The position numbers were made by a program, and so were the translations under genes. The notes under the pieces are model-generated. The model worked only from the letters and a program-made list of their open reading frames with translations. It made no database searches and was not told the DNA's origin. DNA of 64,000 bases from Halovivax limisalsi (lineage in GTDB: Archaea; Halobacteriota; Halobacteria; Halobacteriales; Natrialbaceae): positions 3,658,001 through 3,722,000 of the forward strand of contig NZ_CP095757.1 of the NCBI RefSeq assembly GCF_023093535.1, in the 5' to 3' direction. Below, in pieces: positions 35,708 to 45,581 of this stretch (positions are counted from its first letter, which is position 1; the number at the start of each line of letters is the position of its first letter).

Positions 35708-37348
35708 ATGTTACCGACCGATGCGGCCGATGACAAAGGGACGGGTGTTTCGCGTCGACGCGTCCTCGAAAGCGCCGGCGTCGCGGGCGTGGGAGCGACG
35801 GGGATCGCGGGCGCGACAGCCCGCACGAGCGCACCCTGCGAACCGCGGTGGGAGACCGAAACGTGCGTCGTCACCGTCGAGGAGGCGCCGTTACTCGAGG
35901 CCTGCGGGGACGACGACCCCGCAACCGTTCCCGCGGGGACGGAGGCCATAGTGCTGGATTACACCTGTTGTGCCGAAACGGACGAGTACTACTACGTCGA
36001 GTGGTGCGAGTCGGACTACCCCGAGGGATGGGTCGCCGAGGCGGTGCTGGAACGGGCACCGTCCTGCTGTGGCACCTGTTCGTTCCGCTGGGAAGTCGAA
36101 ACCTGCGTCACGACGACCGGTGCCGAGGTCCCGGTGTACGAGGAGGAGTGCGCTCAAGAGCCCGGTGCAATCACGCCCAGCGGGGCGAAGGGGGTCATCC
36201 ACGAGCGGGTCTGTTGTGAAGACGAGGAGGGTAACCGGGTCCCGCGGTACGGGATCGAGTGGTGCCACGCCGACCTTCCCGACGGGTGGGTAACCCAGAC
36301 GGACCTCACCGCCTCCGACGGCTGTTGTGACTCCTGCGAGCCGCGGTGGGGGCCCGACACCTGCGTCGAGACGGCTGTCGACGGCGTGCCGATCTTCGAC
36401 GAGGAGTGTTCCGGCGACCCGATTGAACTGCTCCCGCAGGGAATGCAGGCGACCGTCCTCGAAGGCGGGTGCTGCGAGGGTCCGACCGGACCGACGCCGG
36501 GCTACTACGTCGACTGGTGTGACTCCGACCTCGAAATCGCGTGGATCCGGCAGGCGGACCTGGTGGAGTCGAGCGGTTGCTGTGGCACGTGCGAACCGCA
36601 GTGGGGGCCCGAGACGTGCGTGGAAACGGCCGGCGACGAGGTCCCAATCTTCGACGAGGAGTGTTCCGGAGACCCGTTCGAATACCTTCCTCAGGGGGTA
36701 CAAGCCACCATCCTCGAGAGCGGCTGCTGCGAGGGCGCGGACGGACCGACGCCCGGCTACTACGTCGACTGGTGTGACCCCGATCTCCCGGTCGCGTGGA
36801 TCCGGGAGGCGGACCTCGTCGAATCGAGCGGTTGCTGCGAGCAGTGTACATTCGAGTGGGACGTCGACGACTGCATCCGGGTTCGGTTCGACGAACCGCC
36901 GATTTTCGACGCGGCGTGTGCGAACGAGCCGATGTCCGTCGAGGCGCGAGCCGTCGTCACCGACCGACGCTGCTGTGAGATCGACGGCGAACTGCGGCCG
37001 CGCTACGCCCTGGAGTGGTGTGACGCGACGCTCCCCGACGGGTGGGTCGACGAGGCGGCCGTGGTCGGCTCGGCCCGCTGCTGTGACTGCGACCTGCAGT
37101 TAGAACCTGGTCAGTGCGTCATCACGTACGACTACAGTGTCGCCCTCTACGACGAGCCGTGCGCGGGGGAGTACGAAGTACTGATTCCGGAGCGGACGAA
37201 GGGAGTCGTCCGCGAGGGCGCCTGCTGTGAGTTCAACGGCGATCCCTGGTCGGGCTACTACGTCGAGTGGTGCGATCCGGACCTCCGGGACGGCTGGGTC
37301 GCCGACTACGCGGTATCCGCGTCGGACGGCTGCTGTGACGAGCAATAG
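35708..37348 (+). CDS. secreted protein with six 8-Cys repeats
   Basis: A 546-residue exported protein. A twin-arginine signal (SRRRVLESAGVAGVGATG) precedes six tandem units of about 76-88 residues starting near 35836, 36065, 36321, 36577, 36832 and 37076. Each unit has a W-containing start, a TCV strand, an EEC, a CC pair, Y-x-(V/I)-(E/D)-WC, an acidic DLPDGW-like turn and a closing GCC. A complete unit has eight cysteines, about 48 in all, probably in disulfides outside the cell. Units 3 and 4 are nearly identical, so recent duplication. The GWV/AWI turn near the unit end recalls bacterial SH3 domains. Function is unknown; surface binding is possible. ATG 35708 is chosen by TTTATAG about 30 bases upstream. 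Confidence 0.85.
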   Translation: MLPTDAADDKGTGVSRRRVLESAGVAGVGATGIAGATARTSAPCEPRWETETCVVTVEEAPLLEACGDDDPATVPAGTEAIVLDYTCCAETDEYYYVEWCESDYPEGWVAEAVLERAPSCCGTCSFRWEVETCVTTTGAEVPVYEEECAQEPGAITPSGAKGVIHERVCCEDEEGNRVPRYGIEWCHADLPDGWVTQTDLTASDGCCDSCEPRWGPDTCVETAVDGVPIFDEECSGDPIELLPQGMQATVLEGGCCEGPTGPTPGYYVDWCDSDLEIAWIRQADLVESSGCCGTCEPQWGPETCVETAGDEVPIFDEECSGDPFEYLPQGVQATILESGCCEGADGPTPGYYVDWCDPDLPVAWIREADLVESSGCCEQCTFEWDVDDCIRVRFDEPPIFDAACANEPMSVEARAVVTDRRCCEIDGELRPRYALEWCDATLPDGWVDEAAVVGSARCCDCDLQLEPGQCVITYDYSVALYDEPCAGEYEVLIPERTKGVVREGACCEFNGDPWSGYYVEWCDPDLRDGWVADYAVSASDGCCDEQ

Positions 37349-37398
37349 GGGCCCGCAGTCGACCGGCCGCGAAAGCCCGGATCGGCTCGCAACCGGTC

Positions 37399-39612
37399 TC
37401 AGTCCGCCGCGATCTCGACGTTGGCCTCGTCGGCCTTCCCGAGCGCCTCGACGAGCAGTTCGGCGACGTCGACGATCTCGATGTCGTCCTCGAAGCCGCC
37501 GGTCTTGCGGCCGTCCTCGTACATCGTCATGCACATCGGGCAGGCGACGACGAACTTCTCGACGGCCGCGCCGGCCTCGGTATCCTCCAGGGCCTCTCGC
37601 AGGCGCTCTTCGCTCGGTTTGGGCTCTTCCTCGAAGTCCATCCAGAGGCCGCCGCCACCGCCGCCGCAGCAGAACGAATCCGCGCGGTTGCGCGGCATCT
37701 CGTGGAGGTCGGCGCCCGTCGCCCGGATGAGTTCCCGCGGGGCCTCGTACTCGTCGTTGTACCGGCCGAGGTGACACGGATCGTGGTAGGTGACCGTGTA
37801 GTCGAGTTCGGTCCCCGTGAGGTCGAGTTTCCCCTCGGTGACGAGTTCCTCGATGGCCTGCGTCCAGTGGAGGACGTCGATCTCGCCGTCGGCGTTCCAC
37901 GAGTCGGTGTACTCGAACGGCATCATCGGGTCGTCCGCGAACTCCTCGAAGTCGAGCTCCGGATACTCGTTTTCGAACGTGTTGTAGGAGTGTGGGTCCG
38001 TACAGACGATGGTGTCGAAGTCACAGTCGTCCCACGTTTCGACGTGGTGGCCGGCGAGTTCGACGTAGAGGAACTCCTCGCCGACGCGGCGGATGTCGTT
38101 GCCGTCGTACTTCTCGTCCTCGAAGAGGATGCCGAAGCTGACGTCGGCCTCCTGTAAGATCGTCGCGAGCGAGCGAGCGACCCGCTTGTTGCGGTCGTCG
38201 TAGCTCGGGTAGTCGCCGACGTACCAGAGGTAGTCGACTTCCTCCTCGCGGGCGTCAGTGAGGTCGAACTCGAGCTCGTCGGCCCAGTCCGCCCGATCCC
38301 GGGGGCTGTTCCCGAACGTGTTGCCGTCCTGCATCACGTTCTGGAAGACGTCCTGCATAGACGAGCGGACGTCGCCCTGGTCGGTCAGCTGGCGGTTGAG
38401 CTTCGTGAAGCTCTTCAGGTGCTCGATCTCGACGGGACAGGCGTCCATGCAGGCCATGCATGCCATGCAAGACTCCATCGTCTCGCTATCGATGACCGAT
38501 GCGCCCCCGTCGGCGATGATCGGTTTCTCCTCGGTCTCGCCGGCGTCGAGTTCCTCGCGGTACTGTTTCAGGTCCAAGATTACGTTCCGCGGGTCGAGCG
38601 GGCGATCGGAGGCTTTCGCCGGGCAGGCGGCCGAACAGCGGCCGCACTTGGTGCAGGCGTCCTGGTCGAGCATCTCCTTCCAGGTGAAGTCCTCGATGGA
38701 TTCGGCGTTCGTCGCGTCCAGATCCGACGGGACGTTGGGGAGGCGCCGGCCCGCCTTCTCGTCGCGCGTGACGACGTTCGCGAACGACGAGAACATGTGG
38801 AACGGCTTGGCGTAGGGGATCCACGCGATGAAGAAGAAGGCGTTCAGCGAGTGGAGCCACCAGATCGCCCAGTGGACGTTCTCGACGTTGAACCCGGCCG
38901 TATTGAAGCCGGCCGCCTCCGGACCGAGCGTCGACAGGCCCATCGCGTCGAACCCGAGCGCGAGCGCGTAGCCGACGAAGCTGACCCGCTCGAAGTCGGG
39001 AATGCCCATCGAGTAGATGCGAAGGCCTTCGAGCAGGAAGCCGCCCGCGCCGAGGAAGAACAGCGTCCAGACGAAGACGTCGTCCTCCAGAGAGGTGTGG
39101 CGGTCGAGTAACCGGTGATTGCCGACCCAGTATCGCCGGTAGATCGCCATCCCGAGCCCGACGACGAACAGCAGCCCCATGGCGTCGACGATGAACTGGT
39201 AGGAGAGGTAGAAGTCGCCGATCCAGAACGATGGTTGCTGGAAGATCTTCTGGACGGCGTACTCGTCGACCATGATGATCACCGTCGCGATGAACAGGGT
39301 CAGAAAGCCCCACATGATGAACGCGTGCATCAGGCCGCCGTAGAGGTCGCGGTTGAACTGCTTCTCGTTCGAGAGGACGATCTTCGTCGCCCCGACGACG
39401 CGTTCGTGGATCTCGTCGACGCGCGGGAACGGATCGTCGCTGGCTCGCGCGTACCGGGCGAACCGGCTCACGAACCCATAGAGAAAGACGAGAATCGCGA
39501 TCGTCGCGAACAGGTAGAAGATCGCGTATTCGGTGTCGGTGATACCCCAGTACGTCTCGCGAGTCGCCTCGCTCGTCGCGAGGGTAACGGCACCGTCGAC
39601 GCCTCCAGACAT
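37399..39612 (-). CDS. HdrD-like Fe-S oxidoreductase with membrane anchor
   Basis: A 737-residue fusion. The N-terminal third has about six membrane helices like the gamma subunit of nitrate reductase or HdrE (YAIFYLFATIAILVFLYGFV; WWLHSLNAFFFIAWIPY). Then come two 4Fe-4S motifs (CTKCGRCSAACP and CMACMACMDACP) and two CCG-type domains (the first partly degenerate; the second with HDPCHLGRYN, SFCCGGGGGGLW and CPMCMTMYED). It should pass electrons between quinone and a soluble donor or acceptor; haloarchaea lack the methanogen heterodisulfide, so the partner may be another thiol or a flavoprotein such as ETF. AGTTAAGG lies about 27 bases before ATG 39612. Confidence 0.9.
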   Translation of the reverse strand: MSGGVDGAVTLATSEATRETYWGITDTEYAIFYLFATIAILVFLYGFVSRFARYARASDDPFPRVDEIHERVVGATKIVLSNEKQFNRDLYGGLMHAFIMWGFLTLFIATVIIMVDEYAVQKIFQQPSFWIGDFYLSYQFIVDAMGLLFVVGLGMAIYRRYWVGNHRLLDRHTSLEDDVFVWTLFFLGAGGFLLEGLRIYSMGIPDFERVSFVGYALALGFDAMGLSTLGPEAAGFNTAGFNVENVHWAIWWLHSLNAFFFIAWIPYAKPFHMFSSFANVVTRDEKAGRRLPNVPSDLDATNAESIEDFTWKEMLDQDACTKCGRCSAACPAKASDRPLDPRNVILDLKQYREELDAGETEEKPIIADGGASVIDSETMESCMACMACMDACPVEIEHLKSFTKLNRQLTDQGDVRSSMQDVFQNVMQDGNTFGNSPRDRADWADELEFDLTDAREEEVDYLWYVGDYPSYDDRNKRVARSLATILQEADVSFGILFEDEKYDGNDIRRVGEEFLYVELAGHHVETWDDCDFDTIVCTDPHSYNTFENEYPELDFEEFADDPMMPFEYTDSWNADGEIDVLHWTQAIEELVTEGKLDLTGTELDYTVTYHDPCHLGRYNDEYEAPRELIRATGADLHEMPRNRADSFCCGGGGGGLWMDFEEEPKPSEERLREALEDTEAGAAVEKFVVACPMCMTMYEDGRKTGGFEDDIEIVDVAELLVEALGKADEANVEIAAD

Positions 39613-39941
39613 GTCCTAGGGGCCGGAGCAAACCACCTTAACTCTTGTTACACCCGTACGCGCTTGCGGTTTCGCGGTGGCGCCGACACCGCTTCGAACG
39701 GGACGCCACGGCGGTCCGACCGACGATGGGCGCCGTCCCGATATCGACCTCCCGCGGCCCGTTCGCCCGCGGTTCGGGCGCCGTTCGACGCGCGTCGGCC
39801 GGTTCGGACACTCCGCGAGCATTTCGAACGCCGTTCGACGCGTGCCGGCGTCCGTTCGGCGGGTCGACCCACGGTCACCGGACGATCCGTTCTCGCAATC
39901 CAGGCGCTGATCGATCTCACCCGGAAAAATTCCTGCGGCCG
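39613..39941. other. intergenic, promoter at one side only
   Basis: About 330 GC-rich bases between the Fe-S oxidoreductase start and the HalOD1 gene stop. Apart from the oxidoreductase promoter near 39635-39645 no gene or structure is supported. Confidence 0.4.
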
Positions 39942-40223
39942 CTATTCGATCGCCGGTTCTCGGCGGTCGCCCGCACGCTCCCCGGCCGACGGTTCGCTCC
40001 CGATCGAGATGTCGCCCGCGGCCGTGACGGTCACCTCGTACCCGCAGTACGCGAACGTGACCGACCCGTCGCGAGCGCGCTGGCTCGTCGTAGTCGGTTC
40101 GAACAGAGCATCCAGCGCCTCCGGATCGATAACGTCGTGAAGCGGCGGTCTGAGCTCGGTCGGATCGACACCTTCGCGGTCGGCTACTTCACTGACTATG
40201 TGTACCCCCATCTCCCCACGCAT
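39942..40223 (-). CDS. HalOD1 output-domain protein
   Basis: A 93-residue single-domain protein of the haloarchaeal HalOD1 family: HIVSEVADREGVDPTELRPP, then HDVIDPEALDALFE and VTFAYCGYEVTVTAAGDISI. In larger proteins this domain follows receiver or PAS domains, so a signalling output role is inferred. TTTTTATG lies about 27 bases upstream of ATG 40223, supporting the longer start over ATG 40211. A second HalOD1 gene lies at 61702-62043. Confidence 0.82.
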   Translation of the reverse strand: MRGEMGVHIVSEVADREGVDPTELRPPLHDVIDPEALDALFEPTTTSQRARDGSVTFAYCGYEVTVTAAGDISIGSEPSAGERAGDRREPAIE

Positions 40224-40407
40224 GACCGGATCGAACCAATCCCTACATAAAAATCCCTACGATACGTGCAGAATAAAGCCGGTTTCAGATACCGATGGGT
40301 ATCGATGAAAGCACGGCTTGAACGTACCAGCACGATATGATGATGGCGGTAATCGACCACTTACCCGACCGTTGGATCGGGTGGCGACCCGGGTTTCGTT
40401 ACCGAGG

Positions 40408-42270
40408 CTATCCCGCGTCGACTCGAAGCGGTTCAGCCGCTTTGTCGGCCGCTCGCGTGGCGATCTGGACGGTCGTTCCATCGACCGTGACGTACAGTGT
40501 CGCCGGAGTAGTGTCGGATTGGACGTGGAATTCGAGGTCCCCGACGCGCTCGGTCGCGTTCGGTCGTGGGATCGGGACCGAACCGATCGCCGCGGCGTCT
40601 CGTTCGACTCGAATTTCGAAGGCATCACCCGTTGGGACGATCTCGATGCGGCGATCGGCGATCGTCGCGTCGACCCGCGCGCCGTCGGACCGGAACGACC
40701 GGGTGGTCTCGCCGTCGTGGACGAGGTCGACCGCGTACGCCGTCTCGTTGCCGAGGACCGTCCAGCCGATGCGCTCCGCACGAACCGTCTCGTACCAGCC
40801 GACGCCACCGACGGCGATCGTCGTCTCGCGTTCGTGTTCGAGGATCGTGGCGCGCTCGGCCACGGTGAACAGTTCCCGATCGTCACTGGCGACCAGCACG
40901 CCGTCGAAGGTCGACTGGTCGCCGGCCCCCGGAAACGCGAGCAGTCGCCGGTCGGCGGTCACGTTCTCCTCGTAGGTGACCGTGTAGTCGCCGACGGACA
41001 CCGCGCCGCTCCCCGGCACGTCGTCGCCCACGAGCGCGAACCCGTACGGGACGCCGACGAGGGCGACGACGGCCGTAAACGCGACGAGCCCCGCGAACGC
41101 GGTTTGTCGACGCGTGACCCGGCCACCGGTGAGGGAGGACGGCAAGAGCGGCGGGAGGGCGGGCAGGACGAGGAGGACGTACGCGGCTGCGGAGACGCCG
41201 ATGACGAACGCGGCCCCGGGAACAGACAGCGAGCCGACGACCGACAGACCGAACAGGATCGTCAGCGCGCCGAGCCAACCCGCGGCCAGTCGGCGGCGGC
41301 TCGGCACCCACCGGACGCCGGCCAGGGGACGCGGAAGCGGGCGGTCGCTCCCGGCCACGGCGACAGTGACGACGACCGACAGCGCGAGGAAGAACGCGAC
41401 GCCGACGCCCCGGTACATGACGAAGGTGTCCGCATCACCAGGCCAGACGAGCAACCAGACCGACTGGACGAGCCCGACGAGCACGATCGCCGCGAAGACG
41501 GACATCGGCCGCGGCCGGACGGATCTGGCGCGAGAGAGTCCAATCGCGGCGACGACGCCGAGCAGGAACCCCAGCAGGTGGGCGTGAAATCCGACGCCGG
41601 CCCACCCCGGCGGCTGCGGCGCTCCCGACTCGATCCCCGCCCTGAGAACCGGGCTCGTGAGGGCGTCGTAGAGCACGCCCAGGGCCGAACTGGCGACGAC
41701 ACCTCCGATGGCGAGGCGCGGCGCCGCGACCGCCGCGAACCCGAGAAGGGCGTAGACCGCGCCCGAAAAGCCGAGCCCCGGCCCGAGCGAGAACACGGCG
41801 GTGAGGAAGGCTGCGACGAAGAGCGCGAGCGGGAACAGCGCGACCGCCCGGACCCAGGGGCTCGAGCGCAGCCCGGAACCCGGACGAGCACGTCCGGGTT
41901 CATCGGGTGGATAGTGTCCCCAGGTCCACTCGACGATCGCTCCGAAGACGACCGTCGCCGTGAGGTTCGAGACGAGGTGAGCCGTCGACGCGTGGGCCAG
42001 TCCGGCGGTCACCAGCCCCAGCGGATAGAAGTACGACCACGAGACGAACGCGTACGTCGACGGCTCGTCCGGGTGGACGAGGCCGTACTGCACGACGAGG
42101 TAGAACGTCGCGAGGACCGCGACCGTCAGCGCCGTCCCCCAGGGAACGCCGTACAGCAGGCGCCGACGGAGGCGGGCGTGGCCCGCCCGCACGTCGCCGG
42201 TCCGGGCCGCGTACCCCAGCGCGAGAGCCATCGCCCCGACGACGACCAGCTGCGTTGTCGAAGGCAGCAT
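40408..42270 (-). CDS. rhomboid family intramembrane protease, long form
   Basis: A 620-residue protein. The N-terminal half carries the rhomboid core: HLVSNLTATVVFG, catalytic Ser in GLGFSGAVYALLG, and His in VGFHAHLLGFLLG. It is followed by about five extra membrane helices (to around residue 430) and a soluble outer domain of about 190 residues with beta-strand character (DYTVTYEENVTADRRLLAFP). Rhomboids cut membrane proteins within or next to the membrane; the C-terminal domain may select substrates. It is the last chromosomal gene before the tRNA-Pro island. Nothing else overlaps on its plus strand. Confidence 0.87.
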   Translation of the reverse strand: MLPSTTQLVVVGAMALALGYAARTGDVRAGHARLRRRLLYGVPWGTALTVAVLATFYLVVQYGLVHPDEPSTYAFVSWSYFYPLGLVTAGLAHASTAHLVSNLTATVVFGAIVEWTWGHYPPDEPGRARPGSGLRSSPWVRAVALFPLALFVAAFLTAVFSLGPGLGFSGAVYALLGFAAVAAPRLAIGGVVASSALGVLYDALTSPVLRAGIESGAPQPPGWAGVGFHAHLLGFLLGVVAAIGLSRARSVRPRPMSVFAAIVLVGLVQSVWLLVWPGDADTFVMYRGVGVAFFLALSVVVTVAVAGSDRPLPRPLAGVRWVPSRRRLAAGWLGALTILFGLSVVGSLSVPGAAFVIGVSAAAYVLLVLPALPPLLPSSLTGGRVTRRQTAFAGLVAFTAVVALVGVPYGFALVGDDVPGSGAVSVGDYTVTYEENVTADRRLLAFPGAGDQSTFDGVLVASDDRELFTVAERATILEHERETTIAVGGVGWYETVRAERIGWTVLGNETAYAVDLVHDGETTRSFRSDGARVDATIADRRIEIVPTGDAFEIRVERDAAAIGSVPIPRPNATERVGDLEFHVQSDTTPATLYVTVDGTTVQIATRAADKAAEPLRVDAG

Positions 42271-42571
42271 TGCTCGGCGATTTGGAGCGTGGACGCCTAA
42301 CTGTTCTGGAGACCGACCGGTCTCTCACCTGTCGCCGCCCGTTCGAGACAGTCTCGAGAAGTTCGCGGACACGCCCGGACGATCCGACGTCTGAGATGGC
42401 AACCACAGACGACGTGTCCGCACCCCGGGCTACCACACACCCATACATAGTTATTTTGGCAGAACCGTCCGATTTGCGTCGGTATCACCGTCGACGGGCG
42501 GTCGCACGGCCCGATACCGGGTATCCGGAACGGGTAGACCCGGCTTCCGAGACGCTCTCCGCTCCGTTCGG

Positions 42572-42725
42572 GTTTCGCCGCTCACATTCGCGGTTCTCAC
42601 TCCGTTCCGAACCGCGCTTCCTTCGGCTACGCGGGCGTGGGACTCGTCTCGTTCGACTCCGCACGTGGCCACGCTCCGCTGCTCCCGTTCCTTCGTCGCG
42701 AAGAAGTGGGACCGCGCGGCATTGA
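42572..42725 (+). repeat. outer end of the tRNA-Pro island
   Basis: Bases 42572-42645 repeat 47598-47672 almost exactly (GTTTCGCCGCTCACATTCGC and following). Bases 42707-42725 (TGGGACCGCGCGG then TTGAA) repeat the 3' end of tRNA-Pro at 47730-47748. The pair defines a direct repeat around the 5-kb region between, as left by integration into the tRNA 3' end. Confidence 0.7.
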
Positions 42726-42778
42726 AGCAGCGCGGTTTTCGCTGCGCAGTTCGGCGTTCGACTGGGTGGATTCCGTTC

Positions 42779-43501
42779 TCATGATTCGGCCTCGATGTCG
42801 AGTTTGCTCAGGTGCGGTCGTCGACGATTCTCCATCCGCTCTCGCTTTGTCGCCTTGTCGTAGTACTCGTCAATCACGTCCTGCGAGGCGTTCACGCGGT
42901 CAGCAGTGACCTCGCGGGGAACGCCACGGTCTCGGTGCCAGGTGATCGACCCGGTACGAACGTGATGCGGGGCCCGAGACGATGGACACTGACTGCATTT
43001 CGAGTGGCTACGGTACTCGCAGAAATCGGGATCAACACCGTGCGGGCACTCCTTCCGAATGCACGGGAGCGTAGCCCGATACATCCAAACCCGTACGGTA
43101 TTCGGGTCCGGTCGCCCCTGCATCGACGTGAACAGCGGTTGCCGTCCGTGGTCGTCGTGGTTGTCCCACCGGTCGCCCTGGATGTACTCGGAGATCGTCG
43201 CCGCGACTCGGTCGTTCAGCGCGACGACTCGCTCACCGTTCTGCTTGTTCTTGAGCGGCGTTCCCGTTTCGGGTCGGTGGACGAACTCGAGCGTTCGGTC
43301 TCCTCGGTCGAAGTCACGGAGATCGAGCGCTCGGAGGCCACCGAGCCGGGCACCGGTATGCCAAGCTGTTTCGAGCAGCGCGTGACGAAGGCAGCCGCGA
43401 AGCGTCTCGTCGTCCCGGGAGTACGCGATCAACTCGTCACAGCGAACAGAGGCTCGGCGCACAGCACGGCGGAACGGTTTCCCATTAGACGCTTACCTTA
43501 T
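42779..43501 (-). pseudogene. truncated tyrosine recombinase (integrase)
   Basis: The frame encodes the catalytic half of a phage-type integrase: Arg in WHTGARLGGLRALDL, a Lys-containing beta-hairpin (TGTPLKNKQNGERVV), HHVRTGSITWHRDRG with the H-x2-R box, and the Tyr in DVIDEYYDKA. A GTG at 43462 could start 227 residues, but coding similarity continues upstream (SNGKPFRRAVRRAS) to a stop near 43501, so the usual 100-150-residue N-terminal DNA-binding domain is missing. It lies next to the att copy at 42707, the normal place for an integrase gene. It is probably inactive. The Cys/His cluster (CPHGVDPDFC ... CSQCPSS) inside is a zinc-finger-like insertion. Confidence 0.75.
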
Positions 43502-43913
43502 TAACCATATATGATTCCTCACCATTGTTATGAATAAATCGGATACTGTCGACACTAACACCATCCAATGTTATCCTCCCCGAATACTTAACGGCGCCTT
43601 CACAACGCCCGGTTTCTACATCGTCCGTTTTCAAAGCTATTACATCACAGATAATCCGCCGGTCATCTTCACTTGTAGGTAAATATGCATATGAACGTAA
43701 CCCATCATCGGCGGAAACAGCTGACATTACTCCAGTAAAGTGGATAGTCTTCCTTCTTTCACCCATTTGGGCATCAACTGTGTCATCGGTATCATTGCAT
43801 AATCTTCTGTCAATATCGACTGAAGATCTGGCAACTCTTTCATCGTCTCTGAATAACATACATCCAGAAAGGAATGGTAAGGCAGTTACTCCAAAAAACG
43901 ATCTCCGGTTCAT
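43485..43913 (-). CDS. small lipoprotein
   Basis: A 142-residue protein with a lipobox signal: MNRRSFFGVTALPFLSGC, twin-arginine and Cys at position 18. The mature part has several beta-like segments and two Cys, with no recognised family. Its DNA is clearly AT-richer than the flanking chromosome, as in much of the island. Its 3' end overlaps the truncated 5' end of the integrase, so the junction may be a deletion or insertion boundary. Confidence 0.7.
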   Translation of the reverse strand: MNRRSFFGVTALPFLSGCMLFRDDERVARSSVDIDRRLCNDTDDTVDAQMGERRKTIHFTGVMSAVSADDGLRSYAYLPTSEDDRRIICDVIALKTDDVETGRCEGAVKYSGRITLDGVSVDSIRFIHNNGEESYMVNKVSV

Positions 43914-44029
43914 ATTTATTTGTCTTTAATAGATTTACTTATTCCTTTCGCTAATAGGAAGCACATTATTGGCGGACAAAATAGTTCGGCCGTGGTGAAT
44001 CATCATACGGCGCATTATTTCACTTTTAA

Positions 44030-44780
44030 TGGTACGGTTGATGTAATAGACTAAGGCACACACCAATACAATTGCACAAAACCAAATTCGCGCACGCACG
44101 GCGACCGAGCCTGCACTTAATCACCGAGAAAACGGTTTCAACAGCGCGCTCTGACCGTAGAGTGCCCCATTGATCCGCGCGTTATGCACGCGGTCGATGG
44201 GGCAGAATTCTCGATCCATAATTAGGTGTCTTACGTCCTCTTTCCAGGGTTTATCGCGTAATTGTTTCCAATCGGCATCGTTTTCAGCGGCAGGCCTGTG
44301 CTACTCGCCCGCCTCAACGGGAACAAGTTGCCAACCGGTCTGCGTGTCGTGACGTTTCCTGGTTGTGCAGTGAACTCCGAGGAAAGCTCGTGAGGCTGTA
44401 TCGACGAGCGCGGTCGTTTTGAAGTGTTTGAAAACGGTAATTCGCCGTCTGAAGCAGTGTCAGCTGGCGTTCACGCGTTCTAATAACGTCCCATTCAACA
44501 CAGTGTGACCAGATGGTTCTTGAAGCTGTGCCGAGAGGCGCAGAAGCACTCGCCAGACCGCCATCTTGATCCTATCATACGCACTCACTGGGGTCAAGTG
44601 GTCAGGGAGATCGGCCTTGAGAGGCCGATCCCCGTTAACATTTTTGGCCTCTCGCTCAGGAGATCGGGGCCTCGCAGTAGGACTGCTCCAAGTAAATTCA
44701 GGAGACAGTGTAACTAAAACGACGGCGTAGCCGGCGAACCTGCCGCCACCCTGGGGCGGGGAATTCGCCTTGGCCACCAA
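44030..44780 (-). pseudogene. decayed IS5-like (ISH) transposase
   Basis: Read on the minus strand, stretches match haloarchaeal IS5-type transposases in order, with stops and frameshifts between: LQEPSGHTVLNGTLLERVNAS, then FKTTALVDTASRAFLGVHCT, then DVRHLIMDREFCPIDRVHNA, and in another frame ERAVETVFSVIKCRLG. The D in the VLNGT region is already lost. No terminal inverted repeats were found. It is old mobile-element debris in the island. Confidence 0.65.
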
Positions 44781-45581
44781 CAGTACTTTTCCGGTCTAGC
44801 GAGAAATTTTGGACATGAACCATCCGCTGTTTCCCGCTTCAACTCCCTAGCTCTGACGGATCAAGCCAGCGCCGTCCTGCGGTAACCAGAACCAACAGTT
44901 CAAATAATCTCGTCGAAAGCTGATCGCTTCGAATGCATAAGATTCTCCGGTACAAATGAAAGACTCTAAGATACGGTGTACTTTTCTTTTGAGACGCCTC
45001 AGCGCAGCAATCACAACCATGACAACTGCGAGTGTCTCTCTCATGGTTTTACGATCGCGTTGCCATCCGCCTATTTGCCTTCGTTTTGAATAATCGCTTC
45101 TCGTTGGTAGTTCTCATCGTCTTCTAAGGGTTCGTATACTGGAGGCCCCTCCGTGTTGCGGTGAACGACTTCTCTTAGGCCAGCCTGAGAAGAAGTCGCA
45201 TAGTTGTTTTGTCAGTGGATTTCGGGGGGACGACGCGCTTATCCCTGCTGCAATCAACGCGTGTGAACACCTTCAGCAAAGTTTTCATGGCCACGTTTCA
45301 AGAAGGGAAAACGAACGCGGGGCCCAGTCGCACTCACGCCCTACCAGCCCACAGTGACATAGACACACTCATTCAATGAGGCCAACGAGACCAATGGCCA
45401 ACACGTCAAGCGTTCTGGGAACTGCTCAACGCTCTGCCAAAGCGACTGATAAGCCACATAACCCCCCATATTCCGAACCCATATACTTCGCCTTACTTAA
45501 TAATATGAACTAGGAGCTATTAATAGTATAGAATTTTTAAATCATAAAATTTAAAAGTATAGGGAGGGCATTGCTATTTGC
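44781..45581. other. island region without a supportable gene
   Basis: AT-richer DNA with only short open frames; one minus-strand frame at 44847-45044 has no family match I recognise. The stretch just before 45582 is very AT-rich (about 45480-45560) and probably holds the promoter of the next gene. Confidence 0.4.

Noticed and set aside
40318-42300. 660-codon plus-strand frame opposite the rhomboid gene
   Set aside because: Very Arg/Asp-rich and featureless, antisense to a clear membrane protease.
44847-45044. 65-codon minus-strand frame in the island
   Set aside because: No signal, motif or promoter; surrounded by decayed DNA.
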